Shown here one piece after another: positions 24,506 through 31,972 of a DNA stretch of 64,000 bases. The notes under the pieces are model-generated. The model had not been told where the DNA came from and ran no database searches. It saw only the letters and a list, made by a program, of their open reading frames with translations. Position 1 is the first letter of the stretch, and each line of letters begins with the position of its first letter. Made by a program: the position numbers and the translations under genes. The stretch spans positions 64,001 through 128,000 of the forward strand of contig JAUNCT010000002.1 in NCBI GenBank assembly GCA_030526425.1, given 5' to 3'. Source of the DNA: Clostridia bacterium. Lineage in GTDB: Bacteria > Bacillota > Clostridia > Christensenellales > CAG-138.

Positions 24506-25135
24506 TCACGCATGCGCGCATTCCGCTGCCAAGGGGCAGGTTTCGCACACGGGCGTCTTCCTGCAGTGCGCGACCCCATGGTCGAGAATGAGCCAATGCA
24601 GGGTGCCGTACACCGCCGCATCCCGCGGCAGCCCCGCTTCGAAGAAAGCGCGAAGCTCCGCATCCGTACGGAACCCGTACCCGAGCCGCTCCATGAGCCG
24701 CCGCGTGTACGCGTCGATGATGAACGACGGCTTGCGGAACGCGTACACCAGCATCACATCCGCCGTTTCGGCACCGATACCCCTCAGCGCGAGCAGTTCC
24801 TTCCGCAGCGTCTCCGTATCCCGTTCCATCACAAGTGCAGCATCATATCCGAAGCCCGCATACCACTCCGTCACACCCAAAATCGCCCGCGCCTTCCCCT
24901 TGGCAAAGCCGCACGGGCGGATATGCGCCTCAAGCGTTTCCGCGGGCATTGCGGCGATGGTTGCCGGCTCCGGCAGAGCCCCCATTTTCGCCGTCGTCTT
25001 CTTCACATTTTCCCAGCCCGTTTTCTGCACGAGGATCGCCTGCACCAACACCTCATACGGGTCCTCCGACCACCACGCGGGCGTACCGTATTCCGCACGC
25101 AGTCTGTCGTACAGTTCCTTCGGTGACAAGTTCAT
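24506..25135 (-). CDS. HhH-GPD DNA glycosylase, MagIII-like, with [4Fe-4S] cysteines
   Basis: 209 aa base-excision enzyme. It has DPYEVLVQAILVQKTGWENV, the helix-hairpin-helix LRGIGAETADVML and the catalytic Asp in FIIDAYTRRLMERLG. Endonuclease III has a lyase Lys in GRKTA; here GAETA has no such Lys, as in H. pylori MagIII (3-methyladenine glycosylase), so this is probably a monofunctional glycosylase for alkylated bases. Four cysteines at the end (C-X5-C-X2-C-X5-C, in CRKTPVCETCPLAAEC) should bind a [4Fe-4S] cluster. The start at 25135 overlaps the end of the zinc-ribbon gene, with GGGAGG 5 bases upstream. Confidence 0.82.
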   Translation of the reverse strand: MNLSPKELYDRLRAEYGTPAWWSEDPYEVLVQAILVQKTGWENVKKTTAKMGALPEPATIAAMPAETLEAHIRPCGFAKGKARAILGVTEWYAGFGYDAALVMERDTETLRKELLALRGIGAETADVMLVYAFRKPSFIIDAYTRRLMERLGYGFRTDAELRAFFEAGLPRDAAVYGTLHWLILDHGVAHCRKTPVCETCPLAAECAHA

Positions 25136-25356
25136 TCCGGCCTCCCCGCGAGGTCGATCACGATCTTCCCGCAGTCCGCGCACTTGTGCGCCTCCGCGAC
25201 CGTGGTCTTCCCGTCACCGGTGTTCGCAAGGCACAGCGCATCCTTTCCGAAAAACGACAGTGCCGGCACGAGCTGCTTCTTTGCCGTCCAATAGACGCCG
25301 TCCCGGGATTGGATGTACCCTTTGGTCATTTCTTTTCCGCAATAGGGGCAGATCAT
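25132..25356 (-). CDS. DUF6487 zinc-ribbon protein
   Basis: 74 aa. Two CxxC knuckles: MICPYCGKEM at the start and HKCADCGKIV near residue 62, a zinc ribbon. KGYIQSRDGVYWTAKKQLVPAL between them is the DUF6487/PF20097 hallmark. Function unknown; such small proteins are common in Clostridia. AAGGA precedes the ATG at 25356; the longer frame to 25410 lies in the end of the ATPase gene. It overlaps the glycosylase gene by 4 bp, and this overlap suggests coupled translation. Confidence 0.8.
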   Translation of the reverse strand: MICPYCGKEMTKGYIQSRDGVYWTAKKQLVPALSFFGKDALCLANTGDGKTTVAEAHKCADCGKIVIDLAGRPE

Positions 25357-25381
25357 ATGTTTCCCGTCCTTTTCGCAACCG

Positions 25382-26731
25382 TCAAAACGTGCCCGTACCG
25401 TCACCGGCATCCGCGCGAAGGAACATGATATCGTAAATCGGAAGATAGACGATCTTCCCTTTCACGGTGATCTCCCGTTCGTTGGAAACCACAAACGCTC
25501 TGCGGATGTGATACTCCTCATTTTGCACAAAAGCATTCAGCGCGCTGTGTACCGTATAATCCTTGCCCGATTTGACTTCGATCGGCGCCACCGACAATGT
25601 ACCGTAGTCATCGATTAGGTAATCCACCTCGCCCCGCTTGCGGTTGTCGTAATAATACAACGGGTATCCGTGTGCCGTCAGTTCGCTTGCAACAACCGTT
25701 TCGTATACGGAGCCGAGGTTGATGCTTCGCTCGTCTTCCAGTACCGCGCGGATATTATGTCCATACAGTACCCCTGTCAGCAAGCCGACATCGTTCAGAT
25801 ACAGCTTCAGCAGGTTCTTCCCCGAGGATTCGATCAACGGAAAAACGGGATTGGAAACCGCACGGACCTGCAGTGCGATCCCCGCGCCGGTGAGGTAATC
25901 GAATTCATCCGAATAATCGCGGAAGCTTTTCCCTCGTTTGTTTTCGATACTCTGTGCAACGACCCGTTTCTTCTTGTTTTCCATATTGGATGGGATCAGA
26001 TCGTAGACCCTGCGGATCTTCAGCTTGTTTTCCCGGTCGTACTTCGAGGCATCCGCAGCATAGTACTCGCAAATCTCTTTCTGCACCGCGCGCACCGCTT
26101 GGATGTTTTTGGTTTCGAGATAGGCGTTCACCGCATCCGGCAAACCGCCGACGATCAGGTATTTCCGGAACAAGTCCATCAGTTTCCGGTGCGTTGCCTC
26201 ATCCGCAGGTTCGAGCTTTTCGAATTTTTCCCGCAGCACCCCGATGACCGTTTCGTTCATGCCGTTGGCATATAAAAATTCTTCGAAATCCAACGGATAC
26301 ATCCGCACTTTGCGGATACTCCCCATGGGGATCGATGTGGTCTGCGCGAGCGTCACACCGAGCAACGAGCCGCTCGCGATATAGGTAAATCGCCCCTCCT
26401 GCGCCAAGAATTTGAGCAATGCCAGTAATTGCGGATACACCTGGATCTCATCGATGAAAATCAGGGTCTTTCCCTTTTCCCTCATCTTGTCGCCTTGCAG
26501 CATGCTGACGCGGAGATAAAAATCATCCACGCTGCGGATATTTTCGAACAGCCGTTCTCCCAAAGAATCTTCGACCATATTGAGTTCGATGTAATTCGGA
26601 AACAGTCGTTGCCCGACATGCCGGACGATATATGTTTTTCCGACCTGACGCGCCCCGTCGATCAGCAGGACCTTTTGCGTATCCGAAAGAAGATGCTCCT
26701 CGATTAGGCGTTCGATTTTTCGGTACAGCAT
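25382..26731 (-). CDS. AAA ATPase with DUF4143 domain
   Basis: 449 aa. Walker A GARQVGKT (residues 26-33), Walker B TLIFIDEIQV near 90, sensor region YIASGSLLG, then a C-terminal DUF4143 region with VYETVVASELTAHGYPLYYYDNRKRGEVDYLIDD, which is a PD-(D/E)XK-like nuclease fold (ExVDYLI ... EVKSGK). These proteins are widespread, often accessory or horizontally moved, and their role is unclear. GGAGG stands 9 bases before the ATG at 26731, a better start than the ATG at 26749. Four regular repeats lie just upstream and may govern its expression. Confidence 0.85.
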   Translation of the reverse strand: MLYRKIERLIEEHLLSDTQKVLLIDGARQVGKTYIVRHVGQRLFPNYIELNMVEDSLGERLFENIRSVDDFYLRVSMLQGDKMREKGKTLIFIDEIQVYPQLLALLKFLAQEGRFTYIASGSLLGVTLAQTTSIPMGSIRKVRMYPLDFEEFLYANGMNETVIGVLREKFEKLEPADEATHRKLMDLFRKYLIVGGLPDAVNAYLETKNIQAVRAVQKEICEYYAADASKYDRENKLKIRRVYDLIPSNMENKKKRVVAQSIENKRGKSFRDYSDEFDYLTGAGIALQVRAVSNPVFPLIESSGKNLLKLYLNDVGLLTGVLYGHNIRAVLEDERSINLGSVYETVVASELTAHGYPLYYYDNRKRGEVDYLIDDYGTLSVAPIEVKSGKDYTVHSALNAFVQNEEYHIRRAFVVSNEREITVKGKIVYLPIYDIMFLRADAGDGTGTF

Positions 26732-26746
26732 CGCAACAAACCTCCG

Positions 26747-26856
26747 CATGACTTTTCAACACTATTTTTGCACAGTATTCATGACTTTTCAATAATTATC
26801 CTTTTCAATTTTATGACATTTCAATATATTTCCGTTCAAAACGCATGACTTTGCAG
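26747..26856 (-). repeat. Four phased 13-bp repeats upstream of the DUF4143 ATPase
   Basis: Copies on the plus strand start at 26747 and 26780 (CATGACTTTTCAA), 26812 (TATGACATTTCAA) and 26844 (CATGACTTTGCAG). Spacing is 33, 32 and 32 bp, close to three helical turns. Read on the minus strand the copies are TTGAAAAGTCATG and the first abuts the ribosome binding site. Confidence 0.85.
26795..26824 (-). promoter_or_regulatory. Candidate promoter inside the phased repeats
   Basis: Minus strand TTGAAA (26824-26819, part of repeat copy 3), 18-base spacer, GATAAT. It lies about 64 bp before the ATPase start; two repeat copies are downstream of it. Confidence 0.6.
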
Positions 26857-26912
26857 CGGTTTGTCCGGCATGCGGCATACCGATTCCCTCTCCCATTGCA
26901 CAAAGACGCAAA

Positions 26913-26944
26913 ACACCCCCGCAAGCCGTTCCTTGCGGGGGTGT
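26913..26944 (-). terminator. Terminator of the lysS transcript
   Basis: Thirteen-base arms ACACCCCCGCAAG and complement around a 6-base loop; TTTGCGTCTTTG follows on the minus strand. Confidence 0.82.
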
Positions 26945-26977
26945 CTGTCATTCGGTTCGTTCCGGTCGCCGCAAAGC

Positions 26978-28939
26978 TCAGTACAGCTTCGCGCCGGCGG
27001 GGATGTGGTCGTCGACCATCAGCAGGTGGAGCTTCTCCTCGCCCTCCTCGTTGTGGATGGCGGAAAGCAGCATGCCGCAGGACTCGATGCCCATCATGGG
27101 GCGCGGCGGCAGGTTCGTGATGGCGATGAGCGTCTTGCCGACGAGCTCTTCGGGCTCGTAGAAGGCGTGGATGCCGGAAAGGATCGTGCGGTCGGTGCCC
27201 GTGCCGTCGTCCAGCGTGAACTGCAGCAGCTTCTTGGACTTCTTCACCGCGGCGCACTCCTTGACCTTCACGGCGCGGAAATCGCTCTTGGAGAAGGTCT
27301 CGAAGTCGACAAACTCGGAGAACAGCGGCTCGATCTCGACCTTGGAGAAGTCGATGGGCTCGGCGGCGACCGGCGCGGCTTCGCAAGCGGTCTCCTGGGC
27401 GGGGGCTTCCGCAGCGGTTTCGGCGGGCTTCTGCGCGCCTGCGCCCTTGCCCTCGGGCTTCATCGTCGGGAAGAGCAGCACATCGCGGATGGAATCGCTG
27501 TTGGTCAGCAGCATCACGAGACGGTCGACGCCGAAGCCGAGACCGCCCGTCGGCGGCATGCCGTACTCGAGCGCGTTGATGAAGTCGTAATCGACCTGGG
27601 CGCGGCAGTTCGGGTCGAGTGCCTTGCGCTCCGCGACCTGCTTTTCAAAGCGGGCGCGCTGGTCGATCGGGTCGTTCAGCTCGCTGAATGCGTTGCCGAA
27701 CTCGGTCGCGTTGATGAAGTACTCGAAACGCTCCGTGAACATCGGATCATCCGGCTTGCGCTTTGCAAGCGGACTGATCTCGACGGGGTAATCGTAGATG
27801 AAGGTCGGCTGGATGAGCTTCTCCTCGACGAACGCGTCGAAGAACTCGGCGAGGATCGCGCCCTTCGTGGGCACCTCGGGCAGACCGACGTTGTGCTCCT
27901 TCGCAACGGCGATGGCTTCTTCATCGGTCGCGATCGCGTCGAAGTCGACGCCGGAGTACTTCTTGACCGCCTCCTTCATGGTGAGGCGCTCCCAGTGACC
28001 GATGTCGATGATGTGACCCTGATAGGGGATCTCAAGCGTGCCGCACACGTTCATGGTGACGGTCTTCATCATACGCTCGACGATGTCCATCATGCCGCGG
28101 AAATCGGTGTAGGACTGATACAGCTCGATGCTGGTGAACTCGGGGTTGTGCTTGACGTCCATACCCTCGTTGCGGAAGATACGGCCGACCTCATACACAC
28201 GCTCCATGCCGCCGACGATCAGGCGCTTGAGGTAGAGCTCGGTCTCGATGCGGAGCACCATGTCGATGTCGAGGGAGTTGTGGTGGGTGTAGAACGGGCG
28301 TGCGGAAGCACCGATCTCAAACGGGGTCAGCACCGGCGTTTCGACCTCGAGGAATCCCTCGCCGTCGAGGAACGCGCGCAGCTCGCGCATGATCTTCGAG
28401 CGCTTGATGAAGGTGTCCTTCACCTCGGGGTTCGCGATCAGGTCGACATAACGCTGACGGTAGCGCTGTTCCTTGTCGGTCAATCCGTGGAACTTCTCCG
28501 GCAGGGGACGGAGGGACTTGGAAAGCAGTTCGATCTCGGTCGCGTGGACGGAGATCTCACCGGTCTTCGTTTTGAAAACGAGACCCGTCACGCCGACGAT
28601 GTCGCCGATGTCCATCATCTTCTTGAAGCCGTTGTAAGCCTCTTCGCCGACGTCGTCGCGCTTGATGTAGAACTGGATATCGCCTTCGCCGTCGAGCAGG
28701 TGCGCAAAGCTCGCCTTGCCCATGATGCGGCGGGACGTCATGCGGCCCGCGATGCGGACCTCCTTGCCCTCGAGGGCATCGTAGTTCTCTGCGATCTGCT
28801 TGGAGTGCGCCGTCTGGTCGAACTTCGTGATGGCGTAGGGGTTCTTGCCGGCCTGCTGCAGCTCGGTCAGCTTGTCACGGCGGATCTGCAACAGCTCGGA
28901 GAGCTCTTCCGCGGTGACGGGCGTGTTGTTCTGTTCCAT
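26978..28939 (-). CDS. lysS: Class II lysyl-tRNA synthetase fused to a C-terminal tRNA-binding OB domain
   Basis: 653 aa. Residues 1-500 are a standard LysS: N-terminal OB anticodon domain (KEVRIAGRMTSRRIMGKASFAHL), motif 2 VYEVGRIFRNEGMDVKHNPEFT and motif 3 GGLGFGVDRLVMLL. After an Ala/Pro/Glu-rich linker (about 500-530), residues 531-653 are an EMAPII/Trbp111-type domain (KSDFRAVKVKECAAVKKSKKLLQF, FYEPEELVGKTLIAITNLPP, MMGIESCGMLLSA), otherwise usual at the end of MetRS. Ordinary bacterial LysS is near 500 aa and lacks it. The ATG at 28939 has AAAGGA 8 bases upstream. It follows greA across a terminator. Confidence 0.93.
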   Translation of the reverse strand: MEQNNTPVTAEELSELLQIRRDKLTELQQAGKNPYAITKFDQTAHSKQIAENYDALEGKEVRIAGRMTSRRIMGKASFAHLLDGEGDIQFYIKRDDVGEEAYNGFKKMMDIGDIVGVTGLVFKTKTGEISVHATEIELLSKSLRPLPEKFHGLTDKEQRYRQRYVDLIANPEVKDTFIKRSKIMRELRAFLDGEGFLEVETPVLTPFEIGASARPFYTHHNSLDIDMVLRIETELYLKRLIVGGMERVYEVGRIFRNEGMDVKHNPEFTSIELYQSYTDFRGMMDIVERMMKTVTMNVCGTLEIPYQGHIIDIGHWERLTMKEAVKKYSGVDFDAIATDEEAIAVAKEHNVGLPEVPTKGAILAEFFDAFVEEKLIQPTFIYDYPVEISPLAKRKPDDPMFTERFEYFINATEFGNAFSELNDPIDQRARFEKQVAERKALDPNCRAQVDYDFINALEYGMPPTGGLGFGVDRLVMLLTNSDSIRDVLLFPTMKPEGKGAGAQKPAETAAEAPAQETACEAAPVAAEPIDFSKVEIEPLFSEFVDFETFSKSDFRAVKVKECAAVKKSKKLLQFTLDDGTGTDRTILSGIHAFYEPEELVGKTLIAITNLPPRPMMGIESCGMLLSAIHNEEGEEKLHLLMVDDHIPAGAKLY

Positions 28940-28969
28940 GTGCTTTCCTTTCTCCTCTTCTTCAAAAAA

Positions 28970-28987
28970 GCGGGGCAATTGCCCCGC
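28970..28987 (-). terminator. Terminator between greA and lysS
   Basis: Perfect palindrome GCGGGGCAATTGCCCCGC followed by TTTTTT on the minus strand. It ends 25 bases before the lysS ribosome binding region, so lysS would depend on readthrough unless a promoter is hidden in greA. Confidence 0.85.
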
Positions 28988-28996
28988 GGTGTTTCG

Positions 28997-29467
28997 TTAT
29001 CGCTCGATGCGCAGGACGCGGACCTTCTGCAGGCCGCTCGGCGTCTGCACTTCGATGGTGTCCTTCGCCTTGTGGCCCAGCAACGCCGCGCCGATGGGGG
29101 ACTCGTTGGAAATGCGGTTCTCGAACGGATCCGCCTCTGCGGAACCGACGATACGGTAGGTCTGGGTCATGCCCAGGTTGACGAACTCGATCTCAACGGT
29201 CGCGCCGACGCCGATGGTCTTCTTGTCGACGTTGCTCTCATCGATGATCTTCGCGTTCTTCAGTTCTTCTTCGAGCTGCTGGATGTCGTACTCCATCTTC
29301 GCCTGCTCGTCTTTCGCGGCATCGTACTCCGCGTTTTCGGAAAGGTCGCCCTGCGCGCGCGCTTCCTTCAGCGCTTCCGCGATCGCGAGACGTCCTTCGT
29401 TTTTCATATACTCAAGGCGCTGCTTCCGATTCTCAAATTCTTCAGCGGTAAGCCAGATCTCAGCCAT
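28997..29467 (-). CDS. greA: Transcription elongation factor GreA
   Basis: 156 aa. N-terminal antiparallel coiled coil (residues 1-75) with the acidic tip GDLSENAEYDAAKDEQ, which reaches into the RNA polymerase secondary channel and triggers transcript cleavage to rescue stalled complexes. The C-terminal FKBP-like globule contains YRIVGSAEADPFENRISNESPIGAALLGHKAKD. GGGAGGA precedes the ATG by 7 bases. It is driven by a consensus promoter overlapping the end of dusB. Confidence 0.95.
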   Translation of the reverse strand: MAEIWLTAEEFENRKQRLEYMKNEGRLAIAEALKEARAQGDLSENAEYDAAKDEQAKMEYDIQQLEEELKNAKIIDESNVDKKTIGVGATVEIEFVNLGMTQTYRIVGSAEADPFENRISNESPIGAALLGHKAKDTIEVQTPSGLQKVRVLRIER

Positions 29468-29506
29468 AACCGAATCCTCCCTTATTACAGACCATATATA
29501 ACGATA

Positions 29507-29535
29507 ATTATAATTTTACGTGCGGAAGGTGTCAA
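29507..29535 (-). promoter_or_regulatory. Consensus sigma-70/A promoter for greA (and lysS)
   Basis: TTGACA (29535-29530), exactly 17 bases, TATAAT (29512-29507). Both boxes match the consensus at all 12 positions. The -35 lies inside the last codons of dusB. Confidence 0.92.
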
Positions 29536-30481
29536 GTAATATCCGCTCGGTTTCCTCGGGTGTTTCGGCGGTCTGCAGCTTCGTCCGGATCTGCGCCGCG
29601 CCCCGCACGCCGTGAAAGTAATGACACAGGTGTTTCCGCAGTTCGACGAGCCCGCGGCGTCCCTCACGTTCCACCGCCATGCACAGGTGCGTCAGCGCCG
29701 TTTCCGCCCGTTCGGCGTCCGTCGGCGGCACGGGTTCCTCCCCGTCGAGCACTGCGCGGATCTCGCGGAATATCCACGGGTTGCCGAGCGCGCCGCGTCC
29801 GATCATCACGCCGTCGCAGCCGGTCTCACGGAGCATTTTGAGGGCGCTTTCCGCGTCCGTCACGTCGCCGTTTCCGATCACGGGGATGCTGACCGCCTGT
29901 TTCACCAGGGCGATCTTTCCGTAATCCGCCTTGCCCATGTACTGCTGCACGCGCGTCCTGCCATGCACGGCGACCGCGGCGACGCCGCTCTGCTCCGCGA
30001 TGCGCGCAAGCTCCGGCGCCACGAACAGGGTCTCGTCCGGTCCGAGCCGCATCTTGACCGTGACCGGCACCGATGATGCCTTGACCGCGGCTTCCATCAG
30101 CCGTCCCGCCAGCGGCAGGTCGTTCAGCAGCGCGCTGCCGTCCCCGTTCGAAACGATCTTCCGCGCGGGGCACCCCATGTTGATGTCGATGGCGCACAGC
30201 GCATCGCCCATCCGCTCCGCGGTGCGCCGCACCGCTTCCGCCATGATCTCGGGCTCGTGTCCGAACAGCTGCGCGGATACGGGGCGTTCCTCGGGGAGCG
30301 TATCGAGCAGCTCCAGCGTGTTTTCGTTCGCAAACAGCAGTCCCTTGGCGCTCACCATCTCGGTCACCGCCATGTCGCAGCCGTTGCGGCGGCACAGCGT
30401 GCGGTACACGGGGTCGGTATACCCCGCGAGCGGCGCGAGGATCAGAGGGCATTCTTTGCCGTAAAGTGTTTTCAGGTCCAT
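29516..30481 (-). CDS. dusB: tRNA-dihydrouridine synthase, DusB type
   Basis: 321 aa TIM-barrel flavoenzyme that reduces uridines in tRNA D-loops. Landmarks: LAPLAGYTDPVYRTLCRRNGCDMAVTEMVS, the conserved NMGCPARKIVSNGDGSALL with the catalytic Cys, VTVKMRLG, VHGRTRVQQYMGKADYGKI and GRGALGNPWIF. GAGGA precedes the start. It is the last gene of the group beginning at rbsK; its 3' end carries the greA promoter. Order dusB, greA, lysS is common in Firmicutes. Confidence 0.93.
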   Translation of the reverse strand: MDLKTLYGKECPLILAPLAGYTDPVYRTLCRRNGCDMAVTEMVSAKGLLFANENTLELLDTLPEERPVSAQLFGHEPEIMAEAVRRTAERMGDALCAIDINMGCPARKIVSNGDGSALLNDLPLAGRLMEAAVKASSVPVTVKMRLGPDETLFVAPELARIAEQSGVAAVAVHGRTRVQQYMGKADYGKIALVKQAVSIPVIGNGDVTDAESALKMLRETGCDGVMIGRGALGNPWIFREIRAVLDGEEPVPPTDAERAETALTHLCMAVEREGRRGLVELRKHLCHYFHGVRGAAQIRTKLQTAETPEETERILLDTFRT

Positions 30482-30490
30482 CGTCGTTCC

Positions 30491-31144
30491 TCAGCCCAGC
30501 ATCACGACGTCCGGAGACGGTGTGGGCGTTGCCATCGGCAGTACGGTCGCATTCGGGTCGGGCGTGAGCAGCGGTGCGGTCGCGGGCTTCCGCTCCACGA
30601 TCGCGATGTTCGCGATATACCAGCGCGTGCCGTTGAACACGAACAGGATCTCGAGCCTGCAGGTCTCCCATTCGGGCAGGGGGTAGTCCGCCGCGGTCTT
30701 CTCGTCGTCGATGAACTCCGCCTTGATGTTGCCCTTGAGCCCCATCGTTTCCACCGCCGTCACGGTCGCCGTCGTCGACCACGGCCAAACGGAAATGCCC
30801 TCCACGCTCAGGTCGTAATTATACCCCGTGAACTCATAGCGCGAAAACACGGGCGAATTGAGCTTTTCGTCGTTCCGGATGGCGTTCGCCGTGAAATAAT
30901 ACTCCAGCTGTTGTTCGTCTCCCTCGCCGATGGCGCACTGCGCGCGCAGCGTCATGCCCTCCGTCACGAGGATGTACAGGTTCGCCATGCGCTCCGTCGT
31001 CAAAAACGCGAGCACGCAAAGCGAGACGATCGCGATCAGCGCGATCATCTTCGATAGGATATAGGATACCGTGCGCCGCGCCGTCCGCAGCCGCCGGATG
31101 CTTTGCCGTTCTCTTTCGATCCTTGTCTGTCGTCTTCTCTCCAT
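30491..31144 (-). CDS. Single-pass membrane protein of unknown function
   Basis: 217 aa. Very basic start (MERRRQTRIERERQSIRRLR), one membrane helix at about residues 33-51 (MIALIAIVSLCVLAFL), then an extracellular domain of about 120 residues and a Pro/Thr-rich tail ending in TPTPSPDVVMLG. No known family recognised; the extracellular part has the mixed alpha/beta character of NTF2-like domains, but this is only an impression. AAGGAAACGC precedes the ATG. It stands between the MBL hydrolase and dusB with gaps of 18 and 9 bp, so it is co-transcribed. Confidence 0.75.
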   Translation of the reverse strand: MERRRQTRIERERQSIRRLRTARRTVSYILSKMIALIAIVSLCVLAFLTTERMANLYILVTEGMTLRAQCAIGEGDEQQLEYYFTANAIRNDEKLNSPVFSRYEFTGYNYDLSVEGISVWPWSTTATVTAVETMGLKGNIKAEFIDDEKTAADYPLPEWETCRLEILFVFNGTRWYIANIAIVERKPATAPLLTPDPNATVLPMATPTPSPDVVMLG

Positions 31145-31162
31145 GCGTTTCCTTCAAATCCG

Positions 31163-31972
31163 TTACCGGCCGAGCGTCAGCGTCATCCCGACGCCCGCCT
31201 CCGCCGTGTCGAATTCCGCCGTCATCGCCGCTTTGACCGCAAGCGATGTGCAATGGCAGGGAATGAGCCGCTCCGTGCCGAGCCGTTTGAGCTCCCGCAT
31301 GCAGGAGCGGAAATCGTCGTCCGTTTCAAACAGGTGCATGCCGCCCATCACGGCCGCAACGCGCCGTTCCCCTGTGACCTCAAGCGCATACCGCAGGGTG
31401 TTCGCCACGCCCGCGTGCGCACAGCCGGTCAGCAAAAACAAGCCCTCCTCCGTGCGGAGCGCAAGGGCCGTATCGTCGGGCAGGTCGTCCGGCACCGCGG
31501 CTCCGTCCGCAAAGCGTTCGCCCACGCTCCTTCCGCATTCAAAGGGATACCCCCGCGGGATCTCCCCGAGAAAGCAGATGCGCTCCGTCAGCCAAATCGG
31601 TTCCTTTCGGAGCACCGTCCGGGTGTTCTCCCCGAGCTCCTCCGGTCCTATTGGGGAGCCGACCTCCAGCCCATCGCAGCGGCGCCGCGCGAACACCGCG
31701 GGGTGCGCCACGAGCGTGACCGGTTGCGCAAAGCGTTTGCGGTACTCCGCAAGACCGCCCGTATGGTCGTTGTGCCCGTGCGACAGCACGATGTGCGTGA
31801 CCTTGGCGAGGTCGATGCCCATGCGCCGCGCGTTCTCGATAAACACGCCGGAATACCCCGTGTCGAACAGCACGGTCGTTTTCCCGTCCTCGATCAGCAC
31901 GGAAAACGCAGGTTCACCGAGGTAATACCGGTCGATATAGGTGTGGTTGTCGCAAAGCAGCGTGAGTTTCAT
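31163..31972 (-). CDS. MBL-fold metallohydrolase (COG1237-like)
   Basis: 269 aa cytoplasmic metallo-beta-lactamase-fold enzyme. The metal motif is HGHNDHTGG near residue 66; further ligands are LLTGCAHAGVANTLRYA and GGMHLF. The layout LLCDNHTYIDRYYLGEPAFSVLIEDG at the start and the CxHxG motif are typical of the COG1237 group (dihydropterin-ribofuranosyl-aminobenzene phosphate synthase-like), a group with mostly unknown substrates. It overlaps the M20 amidohydrolase gene by 4 bp, so the two are coupled. Confidence 0.82.
   Translation of the reverse strand: MKLTLLCDNHTYIDRYYLGEPAFSVLIEDGKTTVLFDTGYSGVFIENARRMGIDLAKVTHIVLSHGHNDHTGGLAEYRKRFAQPVTLVAHPAVFARRRCDGLEVGSPIGPEELGENTRTVLRKEPIWLTERICFLGEIPRGYPFECGRSVGERFADGAAVPDDLPDDTALALRTEEGLFLLTGCAHAGVANTLRYALEVTGERRVAAVMGGMHLFETDDDFRSCMRELKRLGTERLIPCHCTSLAVKAAMTAEFDTAEAGVGMTLTLGR

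Noticed and set aside
25382..26731. Mobile element carrying the DUF4143 ATPase.
   Set aside because: No transposase, integrase, terminal inverted repeats or target duplication seen; base composition is only slightly lower in GC upstream.
26747..26856. Regularly spaced 13-bp repeats considered as a minimal CRISPR array.
   Set aside because: The repeats are too short, the sequence between them is A/T-rich promoter-like, and no cas gene is present.
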